A DNA stretch of 33,030 bases from the NCBI GenBank assembly GCA_964542055.1, contig CAZITB010000014.1:1-33030 (forward strand). The letters are read 5' to 3'. The stretch is from CAZITB01 sp964542055. GTDB taxonomy: Bacteria > Planctomycetota > Phycisphaerae > Sedimentisphaerales > CAMDDF01. The notes under the pieces were generated by a model. It was not told where the DNA came from and did no database searches. It saw only the letters and a program-made list of their open reading frames with translations. Below, piece after piece: positions 24,469-32,734 of the stretch. The translations under genes were made by a program, and so were the position numbers. Numbering within the stretch: position 1 is the stretch's first letter; the number at the start of each line of letters is the position of its first letter.

Positions 24469-25094
24469 CCTAAAACGACATTAAAAAGTATCAAGGCGGT
24501 TGCCACCCCAGAAGCGAATAGAGCGATTGTCGCGATCCAACTGCTTACCGCAAGCTGCAAAGTTCCGCTTATTCCGTGGCCGCTGGTGCAGCCTCTGGCC
24601 CATCGAGCTCCAAAGCCCATCGCTGTTCCGCCTATAAAAGCGAAAATCCATCTCAGCCATCTTGAGTCGCCGGCACTTTCGAGCCATCTGCCCGGAACCC
24701 AGACGATCTCAAAATCGCCTGAGAGTTTTGCTGAAGTATAAGAACCAATTATGAGACCCAGCACGAAGAGCCACTCCCAATTGATTTTTGGTGGATTTTT
24801 CTTGTAATAAGCTCTATCTTCTACGGCTTTGCCTCGGAAAAGCTTTTCTATCATTCCAGCTGTTCGGGCAAAAGCTCCTGAAACACCGATTGCTTTATTT
24901 GAAAAAAAGAAAGTCAGCCAGGTTAAAATTCCGATTCCGGCACCGACAATGTATGGCGACCATCTGACCTGCTCAAAAATTGTTTGATTAGTGAGTTGTT
25001 CAATATTTTCCTGGCCGTAACCAATATTTCCAGTAAAACCAATAATTGTCAATACTAAGCAAATTTTCCATATAGTAAAAATTCTGTTATCCAT
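24465..25094 (-). CDS. YeeE/YedE-family sulfur transporter, first half
   Basis: This 209-aa membrane protein starts with a hydrophobic segment (8-27), possibly a signal anchor, followed by four further helices. The family cysteine is C169 in RWARGCTSGHGISGTLQL, the standard YeeE/YedE motif. A basic loop (FRGKAVEDRAYYKK) lies between helices two and three. AGGAGTG precedes the ATG, 10 bp after the stop of the MBL-rhodanese gene; its stop overlaps the next half-transporter. Its role is uptake (or less likely export) of sulfur compounds for the enzyme encoded upstream. The exact substrate is unknown. Confidence 0.87.
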   Translation of the reverse strand: MDNRIFTIWKICLVLTIIGFTGNIGYGQENIEQLTNQTIFEQVRWSPYIVGAGIGILTWLTFFFSNKAIGVSGAFARTAGMIEKLFRGKAVEDRAYYKKNPPKINWEWLFVLGLIIGSYTSAKLSGDFEIVWVPGRWLESAGDSRWLRWIFAFIGGTAMGFGARWARGCTSGHGISGTLQLAVSSWIATIALFASGVATALILFNVVLG

Positions 25095-25103
25095 GGGTCA
25101 CTC

Positions 25104-26468
25104 CTAAACTGTGGGACATCCAATTTGTGAACAAGCCTTCATCGAACCCAGGCAATTGTGGACATTTTCAAAACTTGCGGCTTTTAATATGGATGCAGCG
25201 ATAATTGCTCTTCGGCCACTGCCGCAAAAGGTTACAACTTGTTTATCTCTATCAATTTGATCCAAATGATCTGGCAAAGTACCGGCATAAATATTTTTCG
25301 CATTTGGCAGATGCCCAGAGTTATATTCCTGCTCACTTCGGACATCGAGCAGGGTAAAATCCTCTTGATTTTCAATCTTTTCTACCAGCTGGGCAGCATT
25401 TATCGATGGAATGGTTTGATATTGCTTTCCTTTTACTTCCCAGCCATGGAGCCCGCCGTGAAGGTATCCCTGAACTTTGTCGTAGCCAAGCCTATATAGG
25501 TATCTCAGGGCAGTTTCGATTTGGTCGGTGTTTTCTACTACAAGTCCGATGGGATTGTCATAAGAGAGATACCATCCGGCAAAAGCAGGGATCATGTTCA
25601 AAGGAATGCATAGGCTGCCGGGTATCAGTGCACCGGCAATTGCTTCAGGACTCCTAATATCGAGTACCTGCATGCCATTATGGTGCATTTCAGAAAATTT
25701 GTCAGAACTGAAAACCGGTAGATATTGAGCGAAATCATTTAAAGGGGCGCCTTGCTGATTGTATTTTTCCATTATTTTAAAATACGGCGGCAAATTATGT
25801 TTTTCATTTACTTTATAATCAACAAAATCCGATTTATCGGTTTTCTGAAGCACGGGGTTATTGATTTTTTCATAACCGATGCTGGAAAACTCGCGGGATG
25901 CCATTCCCGAGCCGCATACAGAACCAGCTCCATGTGCCGGGTATAGGATGGTTTGATCGCCTAACGGGAGCAACTTTTCAAATATGCTGTCATAAAGCAG
26001 TCCGGCCACTTTTTCTTTTTGATCAGGGAAAAAGTCGGTTCTTCCTACATCGCCTATAAACAGGGCATCTCCTGTGAAAACTCCAACGGCTTCCTGGCCG
26101 AATTGGGGGTCATAAACAGCGATTGAAATGCTGTCGAAAGTATGGCCTGGGGTAGCAATTATTTTTAACTTCAAAGAGCCGATCTCAAATTGGTCACCGT
26201 CTTGTACTGTTTTGCCGTATTTGAAATCAGTGGCCTGGCTGTGGTAAATCTGGGCACCGGTGATTTCAGAAAGCGGGATAGAGCCTATAACGTAATCTTC
26301 GTTTCGGTGGGTTTCGAAAATATGAGTTATATTGACCGATTGCTCCCTGGCAATATTGAAATAAATATCTATATCACGCCTGGGGTCAATAACGGCAGCC
26401 TGGGCTTCGCTTCCGATTATATATGACAGATGTGCAAGTCCTTGAGATTTAATTTTCCTTAAAAACAT
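25104..26468 (-). CDS. CstB-like persulfide dioxygenase-rhodanese fusion
   Basis: This 454-aa cytoplasmic enzyme has a metallo-beta-lactamase domain (1-240), an inactive rhodanese domain (250-345) and an active rhodanese domain (355-454), the layout of CstB. The HxHxDH motif reads HRNEDY (54-59), so two zinc-type ligands are lost, but the residues equivalent to the single-iron ligands of ETHE1 persist: H54, H109 (TPGHT) and D134 (TGDAL). H179 is also present. The first rhodanese lacks its cysteine; the second has C415 in TFCGSGRR, plus extra C439, C446 and C451 near the end. It likely oxidises or transfers persulfide sulfur. AAGGAG precedes the ATG. It is first in an operon with the two YeeE halves. 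Confidence 0.88.
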   Translation of the reverse strand: MFLRKIKSQGLAHLSYIIGSEAQAAVIDPRRDIDIYFNIAREQSVNITHIFETHRNEDYVIGSIPLSEITGAQIYHSQATDFKYGKTVQDGDQFEIGSLKLKIIATPGHTFDSISIAVYDPQFGQEAVGVFTGDALFIGDVGRTDFFPDQKEKVAGLLYDSIFEKLLPLGDQTILYPAHGAGSVCGSGMASREFSSIGYEKINNPVLQKTDKSDFVDYKVNEKHNLPPYFKIMEKYNQQGAPLNDFAQYLPVFSSDKFSEMHHNGMQVLDIRSPEAIAGALIPGSLCIPLNMIPAFAGWYLSYDNPIGLVVENTDQIETALRYLYRLGYDKVQGYLHGGLHGWEVKGKQYQTIPSINAAQLVEKIENQEDFTLLDVRSEQEYNSGHLPNAKNIYAGTLPDHLDQIDRDKQVVTFCGSGRRAIIAASILKAASFENVHNCLGSMKACSQIGCPTV

Positions 26469-26689
26469 TGTTTTTTCTCCTTTTAAATAGTTTCGTTACA
26501 TGATAAATGATAAGTATTTGGCAGTAAATCAGAGAAATTTGTAATTTGGATAAGGATTATGCTTAAAAAAAAGATATGGCAGGATTGAGAAATTCTGATA
26601 AAATAACTTGGGATTTTGATAATTTTAAAAAAAATGTGGCTTTTGGTTATTTTTTTTGTTAAAATAATTGATAATTAAAGGTTTTTGGG

Positions 26690-27541
26690 ATGAATGTACG
26701 TTTTAAAATCAGGATGGTTGTTTTGCTGATGGGGCTTTTTGCTTCGCAAGTGGCAGCTGAAATATTAAATTCCGGATTCGAGGATTATTATGTCGATTCC
26801 AACGGATTTAATATTCCAACTGACTATAACATAGTAACAAAATATTATCGATGGGAAGAAAGGTACGGGAAAAATGAGTACGCTTATTCTGTTACCGAAT
26901 TTGTTCCAGATCCTAACCAGATCAGAGATGGTTTTACTTTGAAATGGAAAGTTGATAAGATAAGGCCAACTGAGGGCAATCGTTTTGCTATTTTAGACAC
27001 TGATGGATCAGGTGAAGGTCCTAATGATGTCAAGATTTCACAAGTTTTACAATGTCAGGCAGGTGACAGAATTTTCGGTCAGTATTTTTTTGGTACGTAT
27101 GACTGGAATCCATATTCAGATTATGCCACGATTTCACTAGTTCCTTATGATTCCAACCAGCCGACCATAGAAATTTTAAGAGTCGGTGTAGAAGACACTG
27201 ATAGCTACAGTTCCATGGAGGATTGGGAGTGGTTTTCATATACAATAAAGCCGGGCGAGGAAGGGCAGTATGACCTTTGTTTTAGGATTCAGGACATGAG
27301 CGATTCTCTTTATGCTTCTTTTTTAGCATTAGATAATCTGCGACACTGCTCCGGAAACTTTGAAGGCGATCTTAATGACGACTGCAGGGTTGATTTTCTG
27401 GACTATGCGCGTATGAATCAGTGTTTATCTTATTCGACTATAGATCATCCCTCTTGTGTAGATTGTGATATCAATATGGACGGGCAAGTCGATATGTACG
27501 ATCTATTTTATATATTAGATCAATGGCTTAGCGGCAATTAA
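26690..27541 (+). CDS. Secreted protein with dockerin-like C-terminus
   Basis: This 283-aa exported protein has a signal peptide (1-23, cleavage near VAA/E). The mature body starts EILNSGFEDYYVDSNGF, a beginning common to planctomycete surface proteins with a jelly-roll-like fold (about 25-225). The end holds two calcium-binding repeats: GDLNDDCRVDFLDYARM (about 228-244) and CDINMDGQVDMYDLFYIL (about 260-277), the DxNxDxxVDxxD pattern of type I dockerins. Such ends are frequent in Phycisphaerae and may attach proteins to the surface or to partners. AAAGG lies 8 nt before the ATG. It is monocistronic; the ligand or substrate is unknown. Confidence 0.8.
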   Translation: MNVRFKIRMVVLLMGLFASQVAAEILNSGFEDYYVDSNGFNIPTDYNIVTKYYRWEERYGKNEYAYSVTEFVPDPNQIRDGFTLKWKVDKIRPTEGNRFAILDTDGSGEGPNDVKISQVLQCQAGDRIFGQYFFGTYDWNPYSDYATISLVPYDSNQPTIEILRVGVEDTDSYSSMEDWEWFSYTIKPGEEGQYDLCFRIQDMSDSLYASFLALDNLRHCSGNFEGDLNDDCRVDFLDYARMNQCLSYSTIDHPSCVDCDINMDGQVDMYDLFYILDQWLSGN

Positions 27542-27586
27542 GGTATTTCGCAATTCTCTTTCAAGGGTTATTTTCGGGAAAAGACA

Positions 27587-27712
27587 CTAGTCGCCCTGTG
27601 CGCAGGTGAGAATTAAATTCTCGAGATCGCGGCGAGTGGTCATCTGCTGTTCGGGCACCAAAACGCGATGTCGTAATATTCCGTTCCATTCCACGATATC
27701 GAGTCGCTAAAC
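27587..27712 (-). pseudogene. GC-richer 3' gene remnant (uncertain)
   Basis: A 41-codon minus-strand frame carries SWNGTEYYDIAFLVPEQQM and TTRRDLENLILTCAQGD before a TAG at 27589-27587. It has stops upstream and no start. The base composition (about half G+C) contrasts with the AT-rich flanks, and the peptide looks like a real C-terminus. I do not recognise it. The remainder of 27542-27867 is AT-rich without a gene. Confidence 0.35.
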
Positions 27713-27830
27713 TATCTTGAATTTAATTTCTTCGAAATCTTGAAGAACAATTGATCAAGCTATAAAATAATTCCAAAATATACATGAAGAAATAATTTTA
27801 AAAATAAATTGCTATTAGTTTATTTTTGTT

Positions 27831-27844
27831 ATTTACTAGTAAAT
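27831..27844. promoter_or_regulatory. 14-bp perfect palindrome, possible operator of the catabolic operon
   Basis: ATTTACTAGTAAAT is fully self-complementary and lies 24 bp before the first start codon of the four-gene operon. The position suits a repressor site, but no regulator gene is near to name it. Confidence 0.4.
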
Positions 27845-27867
27845 CAGTGCTCTGGAAATTTTGAAAA

Positions 27868-29118
27868 ATGATAACAAAGGATTTTATTTTGAATAAAGTA
27901 ATAAGTATATCAGATTGGCAGTTTGAATCACCACGACCGGAACTTGCTAATAAAAGCAATATGTCAGGCGAGAACCTAGTTATTGAGTCCAATGGCGACA
28001 TAAATGCAATTGGTTGGTGGCGTGGCATGATTGATGGTTTAGAAATCGGCAGCTGGTACAAAGCCTGCATTAAAGCTGAATTTACTAACATCGATAATCC
28101 AGGTTTATCGATTTTTGCGACTGCCTCCAAGCATTTGCTCAGACCTAAAAAACAGAATGAAAATACTATAGAGTTTGAGCTTGAGTTCTGTCATGAAAAC
28201 GACAATAACGGCAGTGATTTTAACCTTTTCTTAAGGGCTGCCGATAAGGGTGGAGTTGAATTTTTTGAACCGGCAGTTTACCAGATAGATAAACCCCGGC
28301 ACAGAACCGTCAAAGCAGCGACGGTCAGATTTGATCCGGACGAAAAGCTAAATGACTTGGAAGACCAAAGAAAACGTATAGCTGATTATCTTGACCAAGC
28401 CGGTGCCCTCAAGACGGATATAGTGCTTTTGACGGAATTTTGTCCGATACAGGGAATCAAAAAATACTTAGAAGATTTTATTAAAGCTGCTGAAACTGTC
28501 CCAAACGGCCCTGCATGCGCGGTATTTGCTCAAAAAGCCAAAGAGCATAAAATGTATGTGATCGGCGGGATAATCGAGCAAGAAGGGGATTACTACTACA
28601 ACACCGCGGTTATATTCGGCCGCCAGGGCGAATTCGTTGGCAAATACCGCAAGACCCATTTAACTTACGGTGAAGTCATTGAAGGTGTATCTGCTGGCAG
28701 AGATTATCCCGTATTCGATCTTGATTTTGGCCGGATAGCGATTCAGACCTGTTATGACCAGTGGTTTCCGGAAGTTGCAAGGTACTATGCTCATAAGGGA
28801 GCTGAAATCATTTTCGAGCCGGTAATAGGCGGCAAACCGATCACCTGGCGTACCCGTGCCATCGACAACGGTTTGTACATTGTTACGGCTGGCTGGACAC
28901 CGCCGAGCATGATAATTGATTCATCTGGTAAAATACTGGCCGAAAACCACCACAGCGGAATAGCTGTTACCGAACTTAACCTTGACTATCGAAAGGCTAA
29001 CGCTTATATTGACCCAACGCTGGTTTACGGCATGCCCGGCATAGAGCCTGCCATGCGGATGACTTCAGATGACAGAATGCTCAAAGAGCTTCACTCTTTA
29101 ATGGAAGGTCAGTTATAA
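27868..29118 (+). CDS. Nitrilase-superfamily hydrolase with N-terminal beta domain
   Basis: This 416-aa protein has two parts. Residues 1-145 look like a carbohydrate-binding-type beta sandwich (WQFESPRPELANKS, WWRGMIDGLEIGSWYKA). Residues 148-416 are a carbon-nitrogen hydrolase with the catalytic triad E190 (LLTEFC), K262 (YRKTHL) and C295 (QTCYDQWFPE), which cleaves amide or nitrile C-N bonds. There is no signal peptide, so it acts in the cytoplasm. The start is uncertain: ATG 27868 lacks a good ribosome site, while TTG 27889 follows AAAGGA. It is followed without a gap by a Gfo/Idh/MocA gene, and the operon suggests that it removes an amide-linked group from a sugar-like or sugar-acid substrate (inference). 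Confidence 0.82.
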   Translation: MITKDFILNKVISISDWQFESPRPELANKSNMSGENLVIESNGDINAIGWWRGMIDGLEIGSWYKACIKAEFTNIDNPGLSIFATASKHLLRPKKQNENTIEFELEFCHENDNNGSDFNLFLRAADKGGVEFFEPAVYQIDKPRHRTVKAATVRFDPDEKLNDLEDQRKRIADYLDQAGALKTDIVLLTEFCPIQGIKKYLEDFIKAAETVPNGPACAVFAQKAKEHKMYVIGGIIEQEGDYYYNTAVIFGRQGEFVGKYRKTHLTYGEVIEGVSAGRDYPVFDLDFGRIAIQTCYDQWFPEVARYYAHKGAEIIFEPVIGGKPITWRTRAIDNGLYIVTAGWTPPSMIIDSSGKILAENHHSGIAVTELNLDYRKANAYIDPTLVYGMPGIEPAMRMTSDDRMLKELHSLMEGQL

Positions 29119-30288
29119 ATGAATGATAAGATAAATATAGCAGTAGTCGGTTGCGGCATGCTTGCGCAAGGTCAGCATCTTCCAAACATTAAATCTAATC
29201 CAAGATTGAATCTTAAATGGTGCTGCGATCTTGACGAAAATACATTGAAGTCAGTAAATGAGCAGTTTTATCCCCAAAATTGTACCCAAAATACCCAGGA
29301 TATAGCTGATGACAAAGATACTCAGTTTATTGTTATTGCCACTCATCACAATGTCCGAAAGCAGCTCATTGAGCTTTTCGCAAATGCAGGAAAGCACATA
29401 TTTGCCGAAAAACCCCTTGCCTCGAATATTCAGGAAACTAAAGATATTTATCAAATACTCAAAAAGACAGGGACAGGTTTTTGCCTTGGACACAACAGAA
29501 GATCTGCTCCTGCCATAAAACAGGCTCGCCAAATATTTCTTAAACATAAAGCAAATCCGGTGAACCCTAAATGGCGATATGACAGGGAAGGCTTAAATGG
29601 TCCCGATAATGACTGGAATAAGCGTGCCATGATCATGCTGCGGGTTAATGATGACGCCTTGAGCTGGAAGCAGTGGGCCTTTGAAGAAGGTACACTTTTT
29701 GTAGAGATGACTCATTTTGTTGACCTGGCCTGTTATTTGACCGGTCTAAAGCCCGCTTATGTAACAACCATAGGTGACAAAAGCACCAATTGGGCGGTAA
29801 ACTCTATCAATATCGAATTCGAAGACGGTTCTTTGGGTGTGATCGTTTCTACGGTAAATGGTACTTTCGGCTATCCCAAGGAACTGATCGAGATATTTTA
29901 CGGAGGGGCGGCTATAGTAGTGGACCATTGTACAGAGCTTCGGGTGGCAGGCATTGAAGGTGAGCCTTTCTGGCGAACTTATCCGCTTGCAGGCGACGAT
30001 TATCCGCACATTCACACAGACGGGGGCATACAGGATTACTACCGTAAGACACTTGCTCTTCATCAGGATATAGCTGAAGGCAGGAAACAGACCTGTCCAC
30101 CACCGTGGCCGAATAAAGGGCATTACGATATGCTCGACGACTTTTTTACAGCGGCTCTTAACGGGCAAAAGGGTCCGTGCCCTATTGAAGATGCGATAAT
30201 TACTACCGAGCTGATTTTAAAAGCTGTTAAATCAGCTAAAAATAATGGAACTAAGGAAAAGCTTGAACTTGATATTTTGAAAGGTTAA
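29119..30288 (+). CDS. Gfo/Idh/MocA-family oxidoreductase (first)
   Basis: This 389-aa NAD(P)-dependent sugar or cyclitol oxidoreductase has an N-terminal Rossmann fold with VVGCGMLAQGQHLPNI (9-24) and the EKP motif in IFAEKPLASN, whose lysine is catalytic in this family. The C-terminal alpha/beta domain contains EMTHFVDLACYLTG, with the histidine expected near the substrate. The start codon follows the nitrilase stop directly and its stop overlaps the next ATG by one base, so translation is coupled. Such enzymes in planctomycetes usually oxidise or epimerise sugars released from complex glycans. The substrate is unknown. It shares the fold, but little sequence, with the next gene. Confidence 0.87.
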   Translation: MNDKINIAVVGCGMLAQGQHLPNIKSNPRLNLKWCCDLDENTLKSVNEQFYPQNCTQNTQDIADDKDTQFIVIATHHNVRKQLIELFANAGKHIFAEKPLASNIQETKDIYQILKKTGTGFCLGHNRRSAPAIKQARQIFLKHKANPVNPKWRYDREGLNGPDNDWNKRAMIMLRVNDDALSWKQWAFEEGTLFVEMTHFVDLACYLTGLKPAYVTTIGDKSTNWAVNSINIEFEDGSLGVIVSTVNGTFGYPKELIEIFYGGAAIVVDHCTELRVAGIEGEPFWRTYPLAGDDYPHIHTDGGIQDYYRKTLALHQDIAEGRKQTCPPPWPNKGHYDMLDDFFTAALNGQKGPCPIEDAIITTELILKAVKSAKNNGTKEKLELDILKG

Positions 30289-31424
30289 TGATGAGTAAGA
30301 TTAAAGTTGGATTCATCGGAGCCGGCTGGATGGGCTCTGTTCAAATGCAAAGGATATGTGAACGCGATGACGCTGAAGTTGTTGCTCTTTATGAAAAAAA
30401 TTCTGACCGTGGTAAAGAGGTTCTGAAAAATCTCGGTTTAAGTGAAGATATTCTCGTCGAAGATTATAAAAAGATAATCGATAATCCCGATATTGACGCA
30501 GTCTGGGTAGTTAGCCCAAACAGCTTCCATGGCCCTCAATCTATCGAGGCGATGAAGGCGGGCAAACATGTATTCTGTGAAAAGCCTTGTGCAACCAAAT
30601 TCAGCGATTTTTGTGAGCAAATCGAGCTTGAGAAGGCAAACCCTGAACTTAAAACTTTCGTCGATTACATCCTTCTCTTCGATACAATGGAAAATAAATT
30701 ACAGAAAATGGTAGCCGATGGTCAATTCGGTAAAATTACCCAGATACAGGTCAACTACCGCCATCCAATCAATATCGTAGGCGACAAGGTCTGGAAACTG
30801 AAAAAAGATATCATGGGCGATGCCATCGGCATGGGCATAAATCATGCCATATCAGTAATGCTTTATCTGATGTCGAGTCAGGCCAAGCCGGTAAGTGTCT
30901 ATGCGACAAGCACCAATCCTGGCGTCCGTAAATTTGAAGCCGACCCGCTTTACAACATTATGATCAAGTTCGATAATGGAGCGACCGGTTTTTGTTTTGG
31001 CAATATAGACAGCGGTAACGGCTACGATGCTTTCCACAATATCTTTGGAACCGAAGGCGGCTTTGTTTTCGATAGTCAAACTGACCGCAGCCATAAGATA
31101 AAATATTGGTCTGGAAAAGCTGGCGATGGGCAATGGATTTTTCCGCTGGATGAGCAAAAATGCAAACAGCAGGGTCTGGAAAAGTATATCTGGCCAGATG
31201 ATACTACCACACCCGATTCCGGGGATGTTGTAGAGCACCAAACTGGTGAATGCGTTGGCCATTTCATAGATTCTATCAAGAACGATGAGAAATCATCGCT
31301 AAGTTTTGTCAATTCGCAGACAGTTACGGAAATTGGCTGGGCTGCCCAGATGTCAGCGGGATTGAACAAAGAAATCAAACTTCCACTTGATTGGAATCAG
31401 GCAAAAGAATTTTTCAAGGATTAA
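30288..31424 (+). CDS. Gfo/Idh/MocA-family oxidoreductase (second)
   Basis: The 378-aa protein starts with the doublet MM; ATG 30291 is equally possible. The nucleotide-binding loop is GFIGAGWMGSVQ (8-19) and the catalytic lysine motif is FCEKPCATK. MGINHAISVMLYLMS holds the conserved histidine region. This sequence is closer to inositol/scyllo-inositol dehydrogenase-like members than the first copy. Two such enzymes in one operon commonly work in sequence, for example one oxidising and the other reducing a keto intermediate so that the net change is an epimerisation (inference). AAGGTTA is the nearest ribosome-site-like string. One base separates its stop from the next ATG. Confidence 0.87.
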   Translation: MMSKIKVGFIGAGWMGSVQMQRICERDDAEVVALYEKNSDRGKEVLKNLGLSEDILVEDYKKIIDNPDIDAVWVVSPNSFHGPQSIEAMKAGKHVFCEKPCATKFSDFCEQIELEKANPELKTFVDYILLFDTMENKLQKMVADGQFGKITQIQVNYRHPINIVGDKVWKLKKDIMGDAIGMGINHAISVMLYLMSSQAKPVSVYATSTNPGVRKFEADPLYNIMIKFDNGATGFCFGNIDSGNGYDAFHNIFGTEGGFVFDSQTDRSHKIKYWSGKAGDGQWIFPLDEQKCKQQGLEKYIWPDDTTTPDSGDVVEHQTGECVGHFIDSIKNDEKSSLSFVNSQTVTEIGWAAQMSAGLNKEIKLPLDWNQAKEFFKD

Positions 31425-31425
31425 A

Positions 31426-32709
31426 ATGAGCATTAAAATAATAGAGACGAATTCCAGCTTTGAATGTGAACCCCTTAAGGCTCCTTTTGGTTTTAAGGGA
31501 GGATACCTAAGTGTACTTTGGCAAACCACCGCTTACATGAAGTCCTCAAACGGTAACCAAGGCCGTGGTCTTGGCACACAAAGTACGCTCTGGTCTGATG
31601 GGTCAGTATTTACATCTAACAGCGAATCCGCCGGAAACAGTATGATGTACCTGATGACTTGCCATGCTCTTAAATTGGCAAAGCAAATTCAATGGGAAAC
31701 TCCGTTTGAGCTTTTAGACAAGCTTTTGCCAGAGGTTTATGACTATGGCAAAAAGGTAACGGATAACAAAGACCTTCGGCTTACTTTTGCATTGAACGCT
31801 CTTGTGGCTGTTGATAATGCTGCATGGATATTATATTGCAGAGAGAATGATATAAACGGTTTCGATGACATGATCCCTGCTGATATAAAACCGGCTTTGT
31901 CTCAAAGACATGATAAGTTGGCTAATATTCCTTTGATGAGTTACAATGTTCCTGTAGAGGATATTGTACAGGCGGTAAAGGACGGTTATTTTTTCTTGAA
32001 GATAAAGATAGGTTCCGATCCCGACAAAGACGGCGATCTTGATAAGATGCTCCAATGGGACAAAAACCGCATCAGAGAAATCCATGAGCAGGTAAAAGAT
32101 ATCGAGACCCCTTATACCGAAAACGGCCATGTGCCTTACTATTTCGATGCTAACGGCCGCTATGACAATAAAGAGCGTCTTATGAAGTTGCTTGATTATT
32201 GTCAGTCTATAGGAGCTTTAGATAGAATTATTCTTATGGAAGAGCCTTTCCCAGAAGAATATAAAGTAGATGTTTCCGATATACCGGTAAGACTTGCCGC
32301 TGACGAAAGTGCCCATTCCGATAAGGATGCGCAGGAAAGGATTGAACTTGGTTATACTGCGATAGCTTTAAAGCCAATTGCCAAGACTATGAGCATGAGT
32401 TTGAAAATCGCGAAGCTCTGTCATGAAAAGAACATCCCTTGTTTTTGCGCTGATCTGACTGTCAATCCGTTACTGGTCGATTGGAATAAAAATGTGGCAG
32501 CTCGCCTGCCTGCTCTTCCTGAAATGAAGATCGGCGTATGCGAATCCAATGGTCATCAAAACTATAAGAACTGGGAAAAGATGAAGCAAAACCATCCAAT
32601 GGCAGGAGCAAGCTGGATCGAACCCGAAAATGGAATATTCATTCTAAATGAAGAATTCTATAAAAACAGCGGCGGAATTTTTGCAATATCAAACAATCTC
32701 TCGCAGTGA
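31426..32709 (+). CDS. Enolase-superfamily dehydratase/racemase-like enzyme
   Basis: This 427-aa protein has an enolase-type capping domain and TIM barrel. Barrel residues: K192 and K194 (LKIKIG), metal ligands D241 (FDANGRY), E273 (MEEPFPEE) and probably D293/E294 (AADES), and K316 (ALKPIAKT). The lysine on both sides of the site suggests abstraction of an alpha proton next to a carboxylate, as in mandelate racemase-like and sugar-acid dehydratase families. I set the start at ATG 31426 because AAGGA lies 8 nt upstream and the longer frame from 31387 would overlap the previous gene by 38 bp. It is the last gene of the operon, so the pathway probably ends in a dehydrated or epimerised sugar acid. 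Confidence 0.85.
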   Translation: MSIKIIETNSSFECEPLKAPFGFKGGYLSVLWQTTAYMKSSNGNQGRGLGTQSTLWSDGSVFTSNSESAGNSMMYLMTCHALKLAKQIQWETPFELLDKLLPEVYDYGKKVTDNKDLRLTFALNALVAVDNAAWILYCRENDINGFDDMIPADIKPALSQRHDKLANIPLMSYNVPVEDIVQAVKDGYFFLKIKIGSDPDKDGDLDKMLQWDKNRIREIHEQVKDIETPYTENGHVPYYFDANGRYDNKERLMKLLDYCQSIGALDRIILMEEPFPEEYKVDVSDIPVRLAADESAHSDKDAQERIELGYTAIALKPIAKTMSMSLKIAKLCHEKNIPCFCADLTVNPLLVDWNKNVAARLPALPEMKIGVCESNGHQNYKNWEKMKQNHPMAGASWIEPENGIFILNEEFYKNSGGIFAISNNLSQ

Positions 32710-32734
32710 AAAAATTAATTTTGTATAAAGTCTT

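Noticed and set aside
26640..26689. TTGTTAA followed by ATAATTGATAA, considered as a third Rex site before the dockerin-like gene
   Set aside because: The second half does not match TTAACAA and the gene has no redox link.
31387..32709. Longer 440-aa form of the enolase-like protein
   Set aside because: The extra 13 residues overlap the previous gene; ATG 31426 has a ribosome site and the family-like N-terminus.
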